Source of the DNA: Leptospiraceae bacterium
GTDB taxonomy: Bacteria; Spirochaetota; Leptospiria; Turneriellales; Turneriellaceae
Length of the DNA stretch: 6,107 bases
Assembly (NCBI GenBank): GCA_016788945.1
Contig: JAEUSA010000256.1
Span: 1 to 6,107, forward strand
Direction of reading: 5' to 3'
Shown piece by piece: positions 1 through 5,292 of the stretch; within the stretch, counting starts at the first letter, position 1; each line of letters starts with the position of its first letter. The notes under the pieces were generated by a model that ran no database searches, was not told where the DNA came from, and worked only from the letters and a program-made list of their open reading frames with translations. Position numbers and translations under genes: made by a program.

Positions 1-273
1 CCGATTCTTGATATCGATGTGCAAGGGGCACAGACACTGCGCGGCAAACAGCTGCGTATGGTGAGCCTTTTTATTATTCCACCCGATATGAGTGAACTCG
101 AACGCCGGCTGCGCGCCCGCGGCTCAGAAAATGAAGCCGAAATACAAAGCCGCCTCGAACTTGCCCGCCTCGAAGTTATGGAAAAAGATAACTTTGATTA
201 CGTCGTCGTCAACGATGACTTGATGAAAGCCGCTGAAGAACTCGCGGTAATTGTGCGCCAGCACATGGTTTGA
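1..273 (+). CDS. gmk: Guanylate kinase, C-terminal part (5' end outside the window)
   Basis: Guanylate kinase transfers phosphate from ATP to GMP, giving GDP in the cytoplasm for GTP and dGTP synthesis. The frame is open from base 1 and ends at TGA 271-273, leaving 90 residues, about the last 45% of a normal ~200-residue enzyme. It starts inside the family signature LDIDVQGA. It continues with SLFIIPPDMSELERRLRARG, which matches the usual lid-proximal FILPPS..ELE.RLR.RG block, and ends with the family's FDYVVVNDD motif and a C-terminal helix. The P-loop and GMP-binding part lie upstream and cannot be judged. miaA starts one base after the stop (TGATATG), so the two are almost certainly co-transcribed and translationally coupled. 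The in-frame ATG at 19 is internal, not a start. Confidence 0.95.
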   Translation, partial: PILDIDVQGAQTLRGKQLRMVSLFIIPPDMSELERRLRARGSENEAEIQSRLELARLEVMEKDNFDYVVVNDDLMKAAEELAVIVRQHMV

Positions 274-274
274 T

Positions 275-1243
275 ATGCCGCATCGGCCGAAGCTCCTGAT
301 TTTTACCGGAGCGACCGCTGCGGGCAAATCGGCCTTTATATACCGTGAATTGACCGGTTTGCCGCTGACGATTATCAATGCCGATTCGCGGCAGGTCTAT
401 TCGGCGCTGCGCGTGAGTTCTGCCGGCCCAAGCGATCAGGAGATGCAGCTGTTTCCGCATCGGCTTTACCATTTCATGCCCGAGAATGAAAGTTTTTCAG
501 CCGGGGCGTTTATTCAGCGCGCGGCCGAAGAGATCGCCGCCGCGCACGAGCAAGGGCGGCTGCCGGTGCTGTGCGGCGGTACCTATTTCTACATCCACGC
601 TCTGCTGAGCGGGCTTCTGCCACCGTTGAAAATTCCCGAGCAGGTTGCCGCGCGCGTAGCGGCGATGCCTGCTGATGAGGCATATGCGCTGCTCAGAGAA
701 ATAGACCCCGCTGCTGCGGAAAAAATTCACGCGCACAATCTCGTGCGCCTCAGGCGTGCGCTTGCTGTGTGTCTCACGGCCGGCCGCCCGATGAGCAGCA
801 TTCCGCGCGAAGGTGCGATTCGCGACAAATACGACATACTGATGCTGATTTTCGACACGGCGCGCGAACAGCTGCTTGAGCGCGTAAGGCAGCGAGTGCA
901 GGGGATGTTCCGCGCGGGGCTCGTCGCCGAAGTTACACGGGTATTTGCGGCCGTCAAGGCGGCAGATAGGCTCTCGCAGTGGAGATCGTGGCCTGCCTTG
1001 ACTGGCATCGGAATCCGTGAGTTTTTTGAATCCTACGAAGTGATGGCAGTCGAGCCGGATGCGCTCGATGCGCTTCAGCTCGAAACCGTGTCTGAAGCGA
1101 TTGTCCGCAACACGATGGCGCTGGTCAAAAGGCAGCGCACCTGGTTTCGCAACGCACCAGATAAACCCGGGCATACAAAAACGGTTGACCCGGCTTATGA
1201 AAATGAGCGAATTGCCGCGCTCGCGAAGGATTTTCTCCACTGA
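275..1243 (+). CDS. miaA: tRNA dimethylallyltransferase (tRNA A37 isopentenyltransferase)
   Basis: MiaA moves the dimethylallyl group from DMAPP to N6 of A37 in tRNAs reading UNN codons, the first step to i6A/ms2i6A. The 322-residue length is slightly above the usual ~300-315. Visible motifs are the P-loop GATAAGKS (residues 12-19), NADSRQVY (35-42, with the conserved Asp), the family's PH (61-62), [14 protein letters not shown] (101-114), an R..RAL segment near 155-165 and the C-terminal KRQRTWF (285-291). The GTAKP segment that normally follows DSxQVY is degenerate here (SSAGPS, 48-53), so its lysine is absent. I chose ATG 275 because it places the P-loop where the family has it; TTG 251 would add eight residues lying inside gmk. 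No clear Shine-Dalgarno sequence precedes ATG 275, which fits coupling to gmk. hfq follows after 7 nt. Confidence 0.95.
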   Translation: MPHRPKLLIFTGATAAGKSAFIYRELTGLPLTIINADSRQVYSALRVSSAGPSDQEMQLFPHRLYHFMPENESFSAGAFIQRAAEEIAAAHEQGRLPVLCGGTYFYIHALLSGLLPPLKIPEQVAARVAAMPADEAYALLREIDPAAAEKIHAHNLVRLRRALAVCLTAGRPMSSIPREGAIRDKYDILMLIFDTAREQLLERVRQRVQGMFRAGLVAEVTRVFAAVKAADRLSQWRSWPALTGIGIREFFESYEVMAVEPDALDALQLETVSEAIVRNTMALVKRQRTWFRNAPDKPGHTKTVDPAYENERIAALAKDFLH

Positions 1244-1250
1244 CGGCACC

Positions 1251-1493
1251 ATGACAAAGAATAATCTGCAGGATTTCATACTTAACCAGATACGCAAAGA
1301 AAAGATGGGTATAACCATATACCTGTCGAACGGTGTGCCGATCAAGGGCAGGGTGGTCAGTTTTGACAATTTTACTATTGTCCTCGAACACGACCACAAG
1401 CAAACTCTGGTTTATAAGCATGCGGTGACGACCATATCCCCCGAACGTCCCATTCGCCTGCATAATCCGGAATCCGGCGCCGAGGATGAATAG
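1251..1493 (+). CDS. hfq: RNA chaperone Hfq
   Basis: Hfq is the hexameric Sm-like chaperone that binds small RNAs and mRNAs and promotes their pairing. This copy has 80 residues. The Sm1 region includes [14 protein letters not shown] (5-18) with the proximal-face Gln7 and Asp8 and a rim patch RKEK (15-18). [11 protein letters not shown] (23-33) and [11 protein letters not shown] (36-46) follow. The Sm2 signature is [10 protein letters not shown] (55-64), with Lys56 and His57 at the same numbers as the uridine-binding pair of E. coli Hfq. The C-terminal tail is short and acidic (ends GAEDE), unlike the long E. coli tail. ATG 1251 is the only plausible start: it gives the canonical N terminus, and in-frame codons upstream are antisense to nothing and overlap miaA. 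An AAGGA at 1226-1230 is too far (20 nt) to be a good ribosome site, so coupling to miaA (7-nt gap) is likely. The miaA-hfq pairing is widespread in bacteria. Confidence 0.97.
   Translation: MTKNNLQDFILNQIRKEKMGITIYLSNGVPIKGRVVSFDNFTIVLEHDHKQTLVYKHAVTTISPERPIRLHNPESGAEDE
1482..1486 (+). promoter_or_regulatory. Ribosome binding site for the TTG-started SPFH-like gene
   Basis: GAGGA ends 10 nt before TTG 1497 and lies inside the last codons of hfq. It is the main reason for choosing a TTG start: the next in-frame ATG is 33 codons later and would delete the hydrophobic N-terminal segment. Confidence 0.55.
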
Positions 1494-1496
1494 AAC

Positions 1497-2483
1497 TTGT
1501 TCGGCGATTTTTTCAGAAGAGCTTTCCAAATACTGGCTCTTGCATCGGTCGCGGGTGTGGGCTATCTGAATCTGCTTTCTGTACCGCCGGGCCATATGGC
1601 GTTTCTGCAATCCCGTGTGTCTACGGGTGGCCTCGAGAACCGCGGGGTGTATGCTTACGATCCGGGTATTTCTTTCGTGCCGACGCTGTTTGTTCCCCAG
1701 CGCTGGCAGCGTTTTCAACTTGAGGTAGGTCCGCGCATGCAAGAGCTGCGCATCAAATTGCCGCTTAAGTACAGTGCATATTTACGCCTCGCCGACCTAT
1801 TTTATATACAGCTGAGGTTACGCGTCGAGGGAGAAATTCCTGCGGCAGAGGCATTTACCGCGCTCAAGGCGCTGCAATTTCGCCCCGCCGATCGGGATAA
1901 GGTCATCGAAGACAACTTGCAGTTTCTTGCCTCTGAATTTCTGTTAGAGATCAACAACGACGAAAAAGATCTCGAGCGCGTCAAAAACAGTCTAAAGAGT
2001 TTTTTTGCGATGAATAATCTGCCGGCACTGCAGGAGAGGTTGAACCGTCAGCTGCGCAGTCCATGGTATAAAATCAACAGCGTCGAATTGCGTGAGGTTT
2101 ACGTGCCCGATACACAGATCTACGCGGCGCAGACACGCAATCTCGAACAGGTTGCAAACGCCGACCGGCGCGCGCTGCTCGTGCAGATCGAAAAAGAAGC
2201 CGAACTCGCAGCGGAACGCAAGCGCAATCTCGAAGACATCGCGAAGGCCGAAAAGATGTCTGCGCTGATTGCGGAAAATCCTGATATCATTGAGTACTAT
2301 AAAATCGATAAAATTGCACCGCGTGCAGGCAATGTGATTCTCGAGGTTGCCGGACGCGGCAACCGCCGTGGCGATATCGTGATCGGCCCGGCGACTGACA
2401 AAAAAACGATACGAGGCAAAGATGGCAAAAGCGAAGACAGCGAAGGCGGCGAAATCGGAGGCGAAGAAAAGCCCCGCCGCTAA
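1497..2483 (+). CDS. Putative SPFH/band-7-like (HflC-like) membrane-anchored protein
   Basis: Function is not firmly recognised. The 328-residue product has an N-terminal hydrophobic segment (about 10-28) flanked by FRRAF, typical of an N-in signal anchor. It continues with SVPPGHMAFLQSR (28-40), which resembles the V.PG...V..R opening of SPFH/prohibitin domains. A beta-rich region follows (about 60-130). A charged, alanine-rich helix with coiled-coil character lies near 205-260 (RRALLVQIEKEAELAAERKR). Next comes a small conserved-looking domain ending in NVILEVAG (279-286), then a hydrophilic acidic tail. This order matches SPFH scaffolds such as HflC, HflK and flotillins, but similarity is weak and I would not call it HflC. 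Its place after miaA-hfq supports a relation to HflK/HflC, which regulate FtsH in proteobacteria. Start TTG 1497 is supported by GAGGA 10 nt upstream. The gene is in the same frame as hfq, and its last 62 nt overlap the next gene. Confidence 0.7.
   Translation: MFGDFFRRAFQILALASVAGVGYLNLLSVPPGHMAFLQSRVSTGGLENRGVYAYDPGISFVPTLFVPQRWQRFQLEVGPRMQELRIKLPLKYSAYLRLADLFYIQLRLRVEGEIPAAEAFTALKALQFRPADRDKVIEDNLQFLASEFLLEINNDEKDLERVKNSLKSFFAMNNLPALQERLNRQLRSPWYKINSVELREVYVPDTQIYAAQTRNLEQVANADRRALLVQIEKEAELAAERKRNLEDIAKAEKMSALIAENPDIIEYYKIDKIAPRAGNVILEVAGRGNRRGDIVIGPATDKKTIRGKDGKSEDSEGGEIGGEEKPRR
2413..2416 (+). promoter_or_regulatory. Ribosome binding site deciding the guanylyltransferase start
   Basis: GAGG sits 5 nt before ATG 2422, inside the end of the SPFH-like gene. 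The alternative in-frame ATG 2548, which would give the family's usual N terminus, has no Shine-Dalgarno sequence. The site therefore favours the longer product with a basic extension. Confidence 0.55.
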
Positions 2484-3564
2484 ATTACCCGCGATCAAAG
2501 TTGTCAAACCGACAAAAGAGTTTGTCCAAAACGGCAAACCTTTTGTGATGATTATGGCCGGCGGCTCGGGAACACGATTGTGGCCGATGAGCCGCGTGCA
2601 CCGGCCTAAGCAGCTCATCAACATCACCGGGCGTAAGACGCTGATCGAAGAGGCCGTCGATCGTGCAAAACTACTCACGACTCCAGACCGCATCTATATC
2701 GGCACCAACAAAGACCTTGCGCAAAAAATACAGAAGATTGTTAAGCTCGATAAAAAACAATACCTGCTCGAGCCTGCGGCGCGCAACACGGCGCCGATCA
2801 TTGCCTATTTTACCGCGTATCTCAAGGCACACGGAGCAGACGACGCGTCGGGTGTTGTCATTCTCGCCGCAGACCACCACATAGAGCCCGCAGAAAAATG
2901 GGCAGAAACCGTCAAGCTCGGCCTCGCGCGCGCCGGGGAGCGCATCTGGTGTATCGGCGTTAAACCGACGCGCGCCGAAATCGGCTATGGCTACATCGAA
3001 TCGGGCATAGAAATCGCGCCGCGCATGAGTGCGATCTCGAGCTTTCGCGAAAAACCCGATTACCAGACGGCAAATCACTACCTGACAACCGAGCGGCATT
3101 TCTGGAACGCAGGCATGTTTATTTTTTCGCTTGGGCGCATGCGCGAAGATTTTCGCATCTATCAACCCGAAATGCTGAAGTTGGCAGATCAGTCGACGCA
3201 AAGCGCCGCGAGTCTTGAAAAAACATTCCCCAAAATGCAGAATATCTCCATCGACTATGCGATTATGGAGAAGACGAAAAAAGTCGGTCTCATTCAGGCG
3301 GATTTCTCGTGGGACGATGTGGGATCATTCGATGCGCTGGCGCGTATCAACCCCGCTGACGAACACGGCAACCATGTGATCAGCGGCAAGGTCATCAGCC
3401 ACCGCGCCAAAGGCAATATCGTGCGCACACCCTTTACGATCGCATTGTTAGGGCTGGAAAACTGTGTGCTCATCGAAGATAACGGGGTGTTGCTGATCGC
3501 CAAACGCGAAGCGCTGAGCGACATCAAAGAATTGCGAGAGAAAGCCGCGAAAGAATTGCATTAG
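2422..3564 (+). CDS. manC: Mannose-1-phosphate guanylyltransferase (GDP-mannose pyrophosphorylase), single-domain type
   Basis: The enzyme makes GDP-mannose from mannose 1-phosphate and GTP, supplying mannose and fucose-type sugars for surface polysaccharide. Motifs in the 380-residue product are the pyrophosphorylase signature MAGGSGTRLWPMSRVHRPKQ (45-64), EPAARNTAPI (117-126), LAADHHI (148-154, usually PSDHxI), GYGYIESG (188-195), FREKP (208-212), WNAGMFIF (228-235), SIDYAIMEK (276-284) and DFSWDDVGSFDAL (294-306). The C terminus stops about where the nucleotidyltransferase plus short beta-helix part ends. There is no fused phosphomannose isomerase domain, which the ~470-residue bifunctional forms carry. 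The first ~42 residues are an extra lysine/alanine-rich tail (AKAKTAKAAK...), with no counterpart in typical members. Its first 20 residues are read from DNA that also encodes the end of the preceding gene. The symbol is by family; rfbM would be equivalent. It is probably the last gene of the operon. Confidence 0.93.
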   Translation: MAKAKTAKAAKSEAKKSPAAKLPAIKVVKPTKEFVQNGKPFVMIMAGGSGTRLWPMSRVHRPKQLINITGRKTLIEEAVDRAKLLTTPDRIYIGTNKDLAQKIQKIVKLDKKQYLLEPAARNTAPIIAYFTAYLKAHGADDASGVVILAADHHIEPAEKWAETVKLGLARAGERIWCIGVKPTRAEIGYGYIESGIEIAPRMSAISSFREKPDYQTANHYLTTERHFWNAGMFIFSLGRMREDFRIYQPEMLKLADQSTQSAASLEKTFPKMQNISIDYAIMEKTKKVGLIQADFSWDDVGSFDALARINPADEHGNHVISGKVISHRAKGNIVRTPFTIALLGLENCVLIEDNGVLLIAKREALSDIKELREKAAKELH

Positions 3565-3591
3565 TCAACGCCTCGCATCCTTACGAGTTTC

Positions 3592-3641
3592 GCCGGTCAT
3601 AGGCCGAAGACAACCGAAAGCGGTACAGCGGCCGAACCGGC
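3592..3641. other. Nested three-stem hairpin between convergent genes
   Basis: Three stems sit inside one another: GCCGGT (3592-3597) with ACCGGC (3636-3641), GGCCG (3602-3606) with CGGCC (3629-3633), and ACCG (3613-3616) with CGGT (3621-3624) around loop AAAG. Internal loops are CATA/GA and AAGACA/ACAG. All stems are Watson-Crick, so RNA from either strand can fold. It fills most of the 76-nt gap between manC and the sigma gene, and its last base is the final base of the sigma stop codon. Neither side has a T-run, so it is not a classical intrinsic terminator. It may act as a bidirectional transcript-end structure, or be a dispersed REP-like repeat. Confidence 0.5.
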
Positions 3642-4240
3642 TAAGTGCGCGCATTCTCCATGAGTGCCCGTATTTTCTTATAGGCGAGGTTGAGTTTCTC
3701 GAATACCGTAGAGCGCGCAAGCCCGGTCGCAGCCATAATCTCTTCGATTTTTTTCTTTTCAAAGAAGCGCAGGTCAATCAGTACCGACAGTTCAGGCGGC
3801 AATTTGCGCAGTGCTTTGAGCATTGTGTCGATCTGGCTTTTGTCGAGGCTTGCCAGTTCAGGGTCTTCGGTCGTCGAAATCTGCAGATCAAAAAAATCGC
3901 TCTGCGGTGACAGCTGGACTTCGCGGCGGCGTTTTTTGAGAAAACGTTCTGCGGTGCGAAAAAGAATCGTCGTGGCCCACGACAGAAACGGTCGGTCGGG
4001 ATTGTAGCGGGGCAGGGCGGAGTAACATTCGAGCCAGAAATCTTGCGTGATTTCTTCGGCGCTGGCCGAATCGACAGGGTAACGGAGCGTAATAAGCCGA
4101 ACAAACGGCTTCTGGTGGCGTTCGATCAGCTGTGCAAAAATTTTTTCCGGTGCCAGCGGGGTACTAGTGCCTGTCAGGTGTTCTGCGAGCTCGGCGCGCC
4201 TGAGCTCACGGATTAAATCCTCATCTTTGAGCTCGTGCAT
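3641..4240 (-). CDS. ECF-type sigma-70 family RNA polymerase sigma factor
   Basis: The 199-residue product has the two-domain layout of group 4 sigma factors, which direct RNA polymerase to a small regulon. Region 2 spans about 33-107: FAQLIERHQKPFVRLI, then EEITQDFWLECYSALPRY (62-79, core-binding and 2.2), then FLSWATTILFRTAERFLKKRRR (-10 recognition and basic end). A linker rich in D, E and S (108-138) follows. Region 4 spans about 140-197, with LPPELSVLIDLRFFEKKKIEEI and a helix-turn-helix ATGLARSTVFEKLNLAYKKI that would read the -35 element. Region 3 is absent, as expected. ATG 4240 is the only reasonable start: an in-frame TAG lies three codons upstream (4247-4249). No Shine-Dalgarno sequence is visible before it. 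No anti-sigma gene is adjacent on either side in this window, and I see no sensor or C-terminal extension, so the controlling signal is unknown. Confidence 0.92.
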   Translation of the reverse strand: MHELKDEDLIRELRRAELAEHLTGTSTPLAPEKIFAQLIERHQKPFVRLITLRYPVDSASAEEITQDFWLECYSALPRYNPDRPFLSWATTILFRTAERFLKKRRREVQLSPQSDFFDLQISTTEDPELASLDKSQIDTMLKALRKLPPELSVLIDLRFFEKKKIEEIMAATGLARSTVFEKLNLAYKKIRALMENART

Positions 4241-4258
4241 GTTAGACTAAACCCGCGG

Positions 4259-4312
4259 AATTCTGCGCCTCAAAAAATGCCGGTACCAGGGCGCCGCGTG
4301 ATTTGCAGAATT
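4259..4312 (-). promoter_or_regulatory. Possible folded leader of the sigma mRNA
   Basis: AATTCTGC (4259-4266) and GCAGAATT (4305-4312) form an 8-bp inverted repeat starting 19 nt upstream of the sigma start codon. An internal GCGCC/GGCGC pair (4265-4269 with 4290-4294) could form the inner part of the structure, sharing two bases with the outer stem. Read on the minus strand, a run of six T (complement of 4272-4277) falls in the loop. The gene has no Shine-Dalgarno sequence, so a leader structure could matter for its translation. This could also be a chance repeat. Confidence 0.25.
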
Positions 4313-4349
4313 GAACCCGCAAATAGTTTTGGAAGCCTCACACCACACG

Positions 4350-4377
4350 CTACTTTTCGGGGTGTACCCCTACTTTT
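4350..4377. repeat. 8-bp direct repeat with 20-bp period flanking a GGGG/CCCC palindrome
   Basis: CTACTTTT occurs at 4350-4357 and again at 4370-4377, exactly 20 bp apart, close to two helical turns. Between them lies GGGG-TGTA-CCCC (4359-4370). Same-face spacing of identical half-sites is what a dimeric or tandem DNA-binding protein would use, and the position between divergent genes fits an operator. No known operator consensus is recognised. Confidence 0.3.
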
Positions 4378-4609
4378 GCGCCCCCGATCTGCGGCACCAT
4401 CAAGGTGCAACGCAACAGAGGGATATGCCGCCACGTATGGCAGGCACATCCGCGATAAATTTGGCTTCCGGTCGTGATACATTGGTTCAAAACTTTTAAA
4501 TTAAGCCCGAACGTCCCAGAAACCGGCGTGCCGCAATGGCACAGGCGATCGGCGTTGCAACCAAAAAAGAAATTGCATCATGTGGTGTACGATAAGACAT
4601 ACCAAGCGT

Positions 4610-5140
4610 ATGCCAAAAATTCTGCTCGTCGGGCTCATGAACCCGGGTGACAAATATCGCAACACGCGGCACAATGCCGGCGCGATGGCGCTCGACGTCC
4701 TGTATCCGCAGGCTATCTATCGCCGGGCAGCCGCACTCGAATCAGGTATTGCCGAGCTTGAAGCCGAACACAGTCTCATTCTGCAGAAACCCGAGACATT
4801 CATGAATCTCTCGGGCAATGCCGTTTCAGCGGCGCTTAAAAAGTATTCTATACCGCCTGCACGGCTGATTGTGCTGCACGACGAAGTCGAGCTGGCACCG
4901 GGGGTAATCCGCCATAAATTTGGCGGCGGTCATAAGGGGCACAATGGCCTGCGCAGTATTATCGAGCGCATTGCTACTGCGGATTTTCATCGTATACGCA
5001 TTGGCGTCGGTAGGCCGACAGATGACCGGGGAGGTATAGCCGATTTTCTTCTTTCGGTGCAGCCAGTGACCGAGCGCGCAAAGGCCGAGGCATTGCAGGT
5101 AGTGCTACAACCGGTGCTGACTTCGTTCAATAATGCTTGA
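4610..5140 (+). CDS. pth: Peptidyl-tRNA hydrolase
   Basis: Pth cleaves the ester between peptide and tRNA on peptidyl-tRNAs that drop off the ribosome, recycling tRNA in the cytoplasm. The 176-residue product has the family blocks in order: VGLMNPGDKYRNTRHNAG (7-24) with Asn11 and the catalytic His21, KPETFMNLSGNAV (60-72) with Asn66, VLHDEVELAPG (88-98) with Asp91, GGGHKGHNGLRSI (105-117) with Asn112, and FHRIRIGVGRP (126-136). These match the catalytic and peptidyl-tRNA-binding residues known in E. coli Pth (Asn10, His20, Asn68, Asp93, Asn114). The usual GLGNPG reads GLMNPG here, and the C terminus is ~15-20 residues shorter than typical. ATG 4610 fits the family N terminus. An in-frame ATG at 4580 would add ten atypical residues (MWCTIRHTKR). 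Neither start has a strong ribosome site. The common neighbour rplY/ctc is not upstream. Confidence 0.95.
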   Translation: MPKILLVGLMNPGDKYRNTRHNAGAMALDVLYPQAIYRRAAALESGIAELEAEHSLILQKPETFMNLSGNAVSAALKKYSIPPARLIVLHDEVELAPGVIRHKFGGGHKGHNGLRSIIERIATADFHRIRIGVGRPTDDRGGIADFLLSVQPVTERAKAEALQVVLQPVLTSFNNA

Positions 5141-5156
5141 CTGCTTCGGCAAGCAG
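5141..5156 (+). terminator. Hairpin directly after the pth stop codon, weak terminator candidate
   Basis: CTGCTT-CGGC-AAGCAG makes a perfect 6-bp stem with a 4-nt loop, beginning at the base after TGA 5138-5140. The downstream sequence (CCGATCTTACG) lacks a T-run, so intrinsic termination is doubtful. It could protect the 3' end of the pth mRNA. Confidence 0.3.
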
Positions 5157-5165
5157 CCGATCTTA

Positions 5166-5280
5166 CGCCCGAGTTAGTTCTGTACCTGCCGGGCGGTGGC
5201 ATCAAACATACAGCCGCAGGCCGGCTGCAACGCCCTGCGCGATGCCGGGTTCAGAGCGGCGTAAATCCCGTCTTTTCGGG
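5166..5280 (+). other. Series of hairpins in the pth-DUF2147 spacer
   Basis: After the hairpin at the pth stop, three more stems are visible: CGCCCG (5166-5171) with CGGGCG (5190-5195) across 18 nt, CAGCCG-CAGGC-CGGCTG (5211-5227) and CCCG-TCTTTT-CGGG (5267-5280). The last ends one base before the ribosome site of the DUF2147 gene. I see no clear promoter in the spacer. It may be a structured 5' leader or contain a small RNA. Confidence 0.3.
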
Positions 5281-5281
5281 T

Positions 5282-5287
5282 GAGGAG
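5282..5287 (+). promoter_or_regulatory. Strong ribosome binding site of the DUF2147 gene
   Basis: GAGGAG lies 5 nt before ATG 5293, the best Shine-Dalgarno match in the window. Most other genes here have weak sites or rely on coupling, so this one looks set for independent and efficient translation. Confidence 0.75.
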
Positions 5288-5292
5288 TGTAA

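Larger units (their letters stand above)
4241..4609. other. 369-bp divergent intergenic region, no convincing gene, several hairpins
   Basis: This region separates the starts of the sigma gene (leftward) and pth (rightward), so it should hold both promoters. Short ORFs exist in several frames, but none has a ribosome site or a recognisable family. Visible hairpins are GGGG-TGTA-CCCC (4359-4370), GCACC-ATCAA-GGTGC extended by GCG/CGC across an AA bulge (4391-4413), TGCCGCCA-CGTA-TGGC-A-GGCA (4426-4446) and GTGCC-GCAAT-GGCAC (4528-4542). No -35/-10 pair with good spacing stands out. The best guess is TG-A-TACATT at 4475-4483, a poor extended -10. The stretch could contain an untranslated leader, a small RNA or decayed sequence; I cannot decide which. 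Confidence 0.5.

Noticed and set aside
251..274. TTG 251 as the miaA start
   Set aside because: It would add eight residues encoded inside gmk that have no family counterpart. ATG 275 puts the P-loop at the normal distance.
1059..1250. Extended 144-residue Hfq beginning at ATG 1059
   Set aside because: The extra 64 residues are the out-of-frame reading of the miaA 3' end and show no domain. Hfq homology begins exactly at ATG 1251.
497..1399. Long minus-strand ORF across miaA and hfq
   Set aside because: It is antisense to two well-recognised genes and has no recognisable motif or ribosome site; such shadows are common in GC-rich DNA.
1992..2693. Minus-strand ORF across the SPFH-like and manC genes
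   Set aside because: The runs of F, A and D are what antisense of K/E/A-rich coding DNA gives; no family is recognisable.
4242..4247. GTCTAA on the minus strand as an ECF -10 element driving the sigma gene itself
   Set aside because: A start 6-7 nt downstream would fall inside the coding region, and no GAACTT-like -35 lies at 15-17 nt.
4301..4325. tRNA T-arm-like sequence GCGGGTTCAATTCTGC on the minus strand
   Set aside because: The stem does not pair as a T-arm, and no acceptor or anticodon arm is found around it.
4270..4499. Short ORFs on both strands in the sigma-pth spacer
   Set aside because: They overlap each other on both strands, lack ribosome sites and show no recognisable protein features.
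4580..4609. ATG 4580 as the pth start
   Set aside because: The ten added residues (MWCTIRHTKR) do not fit the family, whose proteins begin a few residues before the GLGNPG motif. Some doubt remains because neither start has a strong ribosome site.
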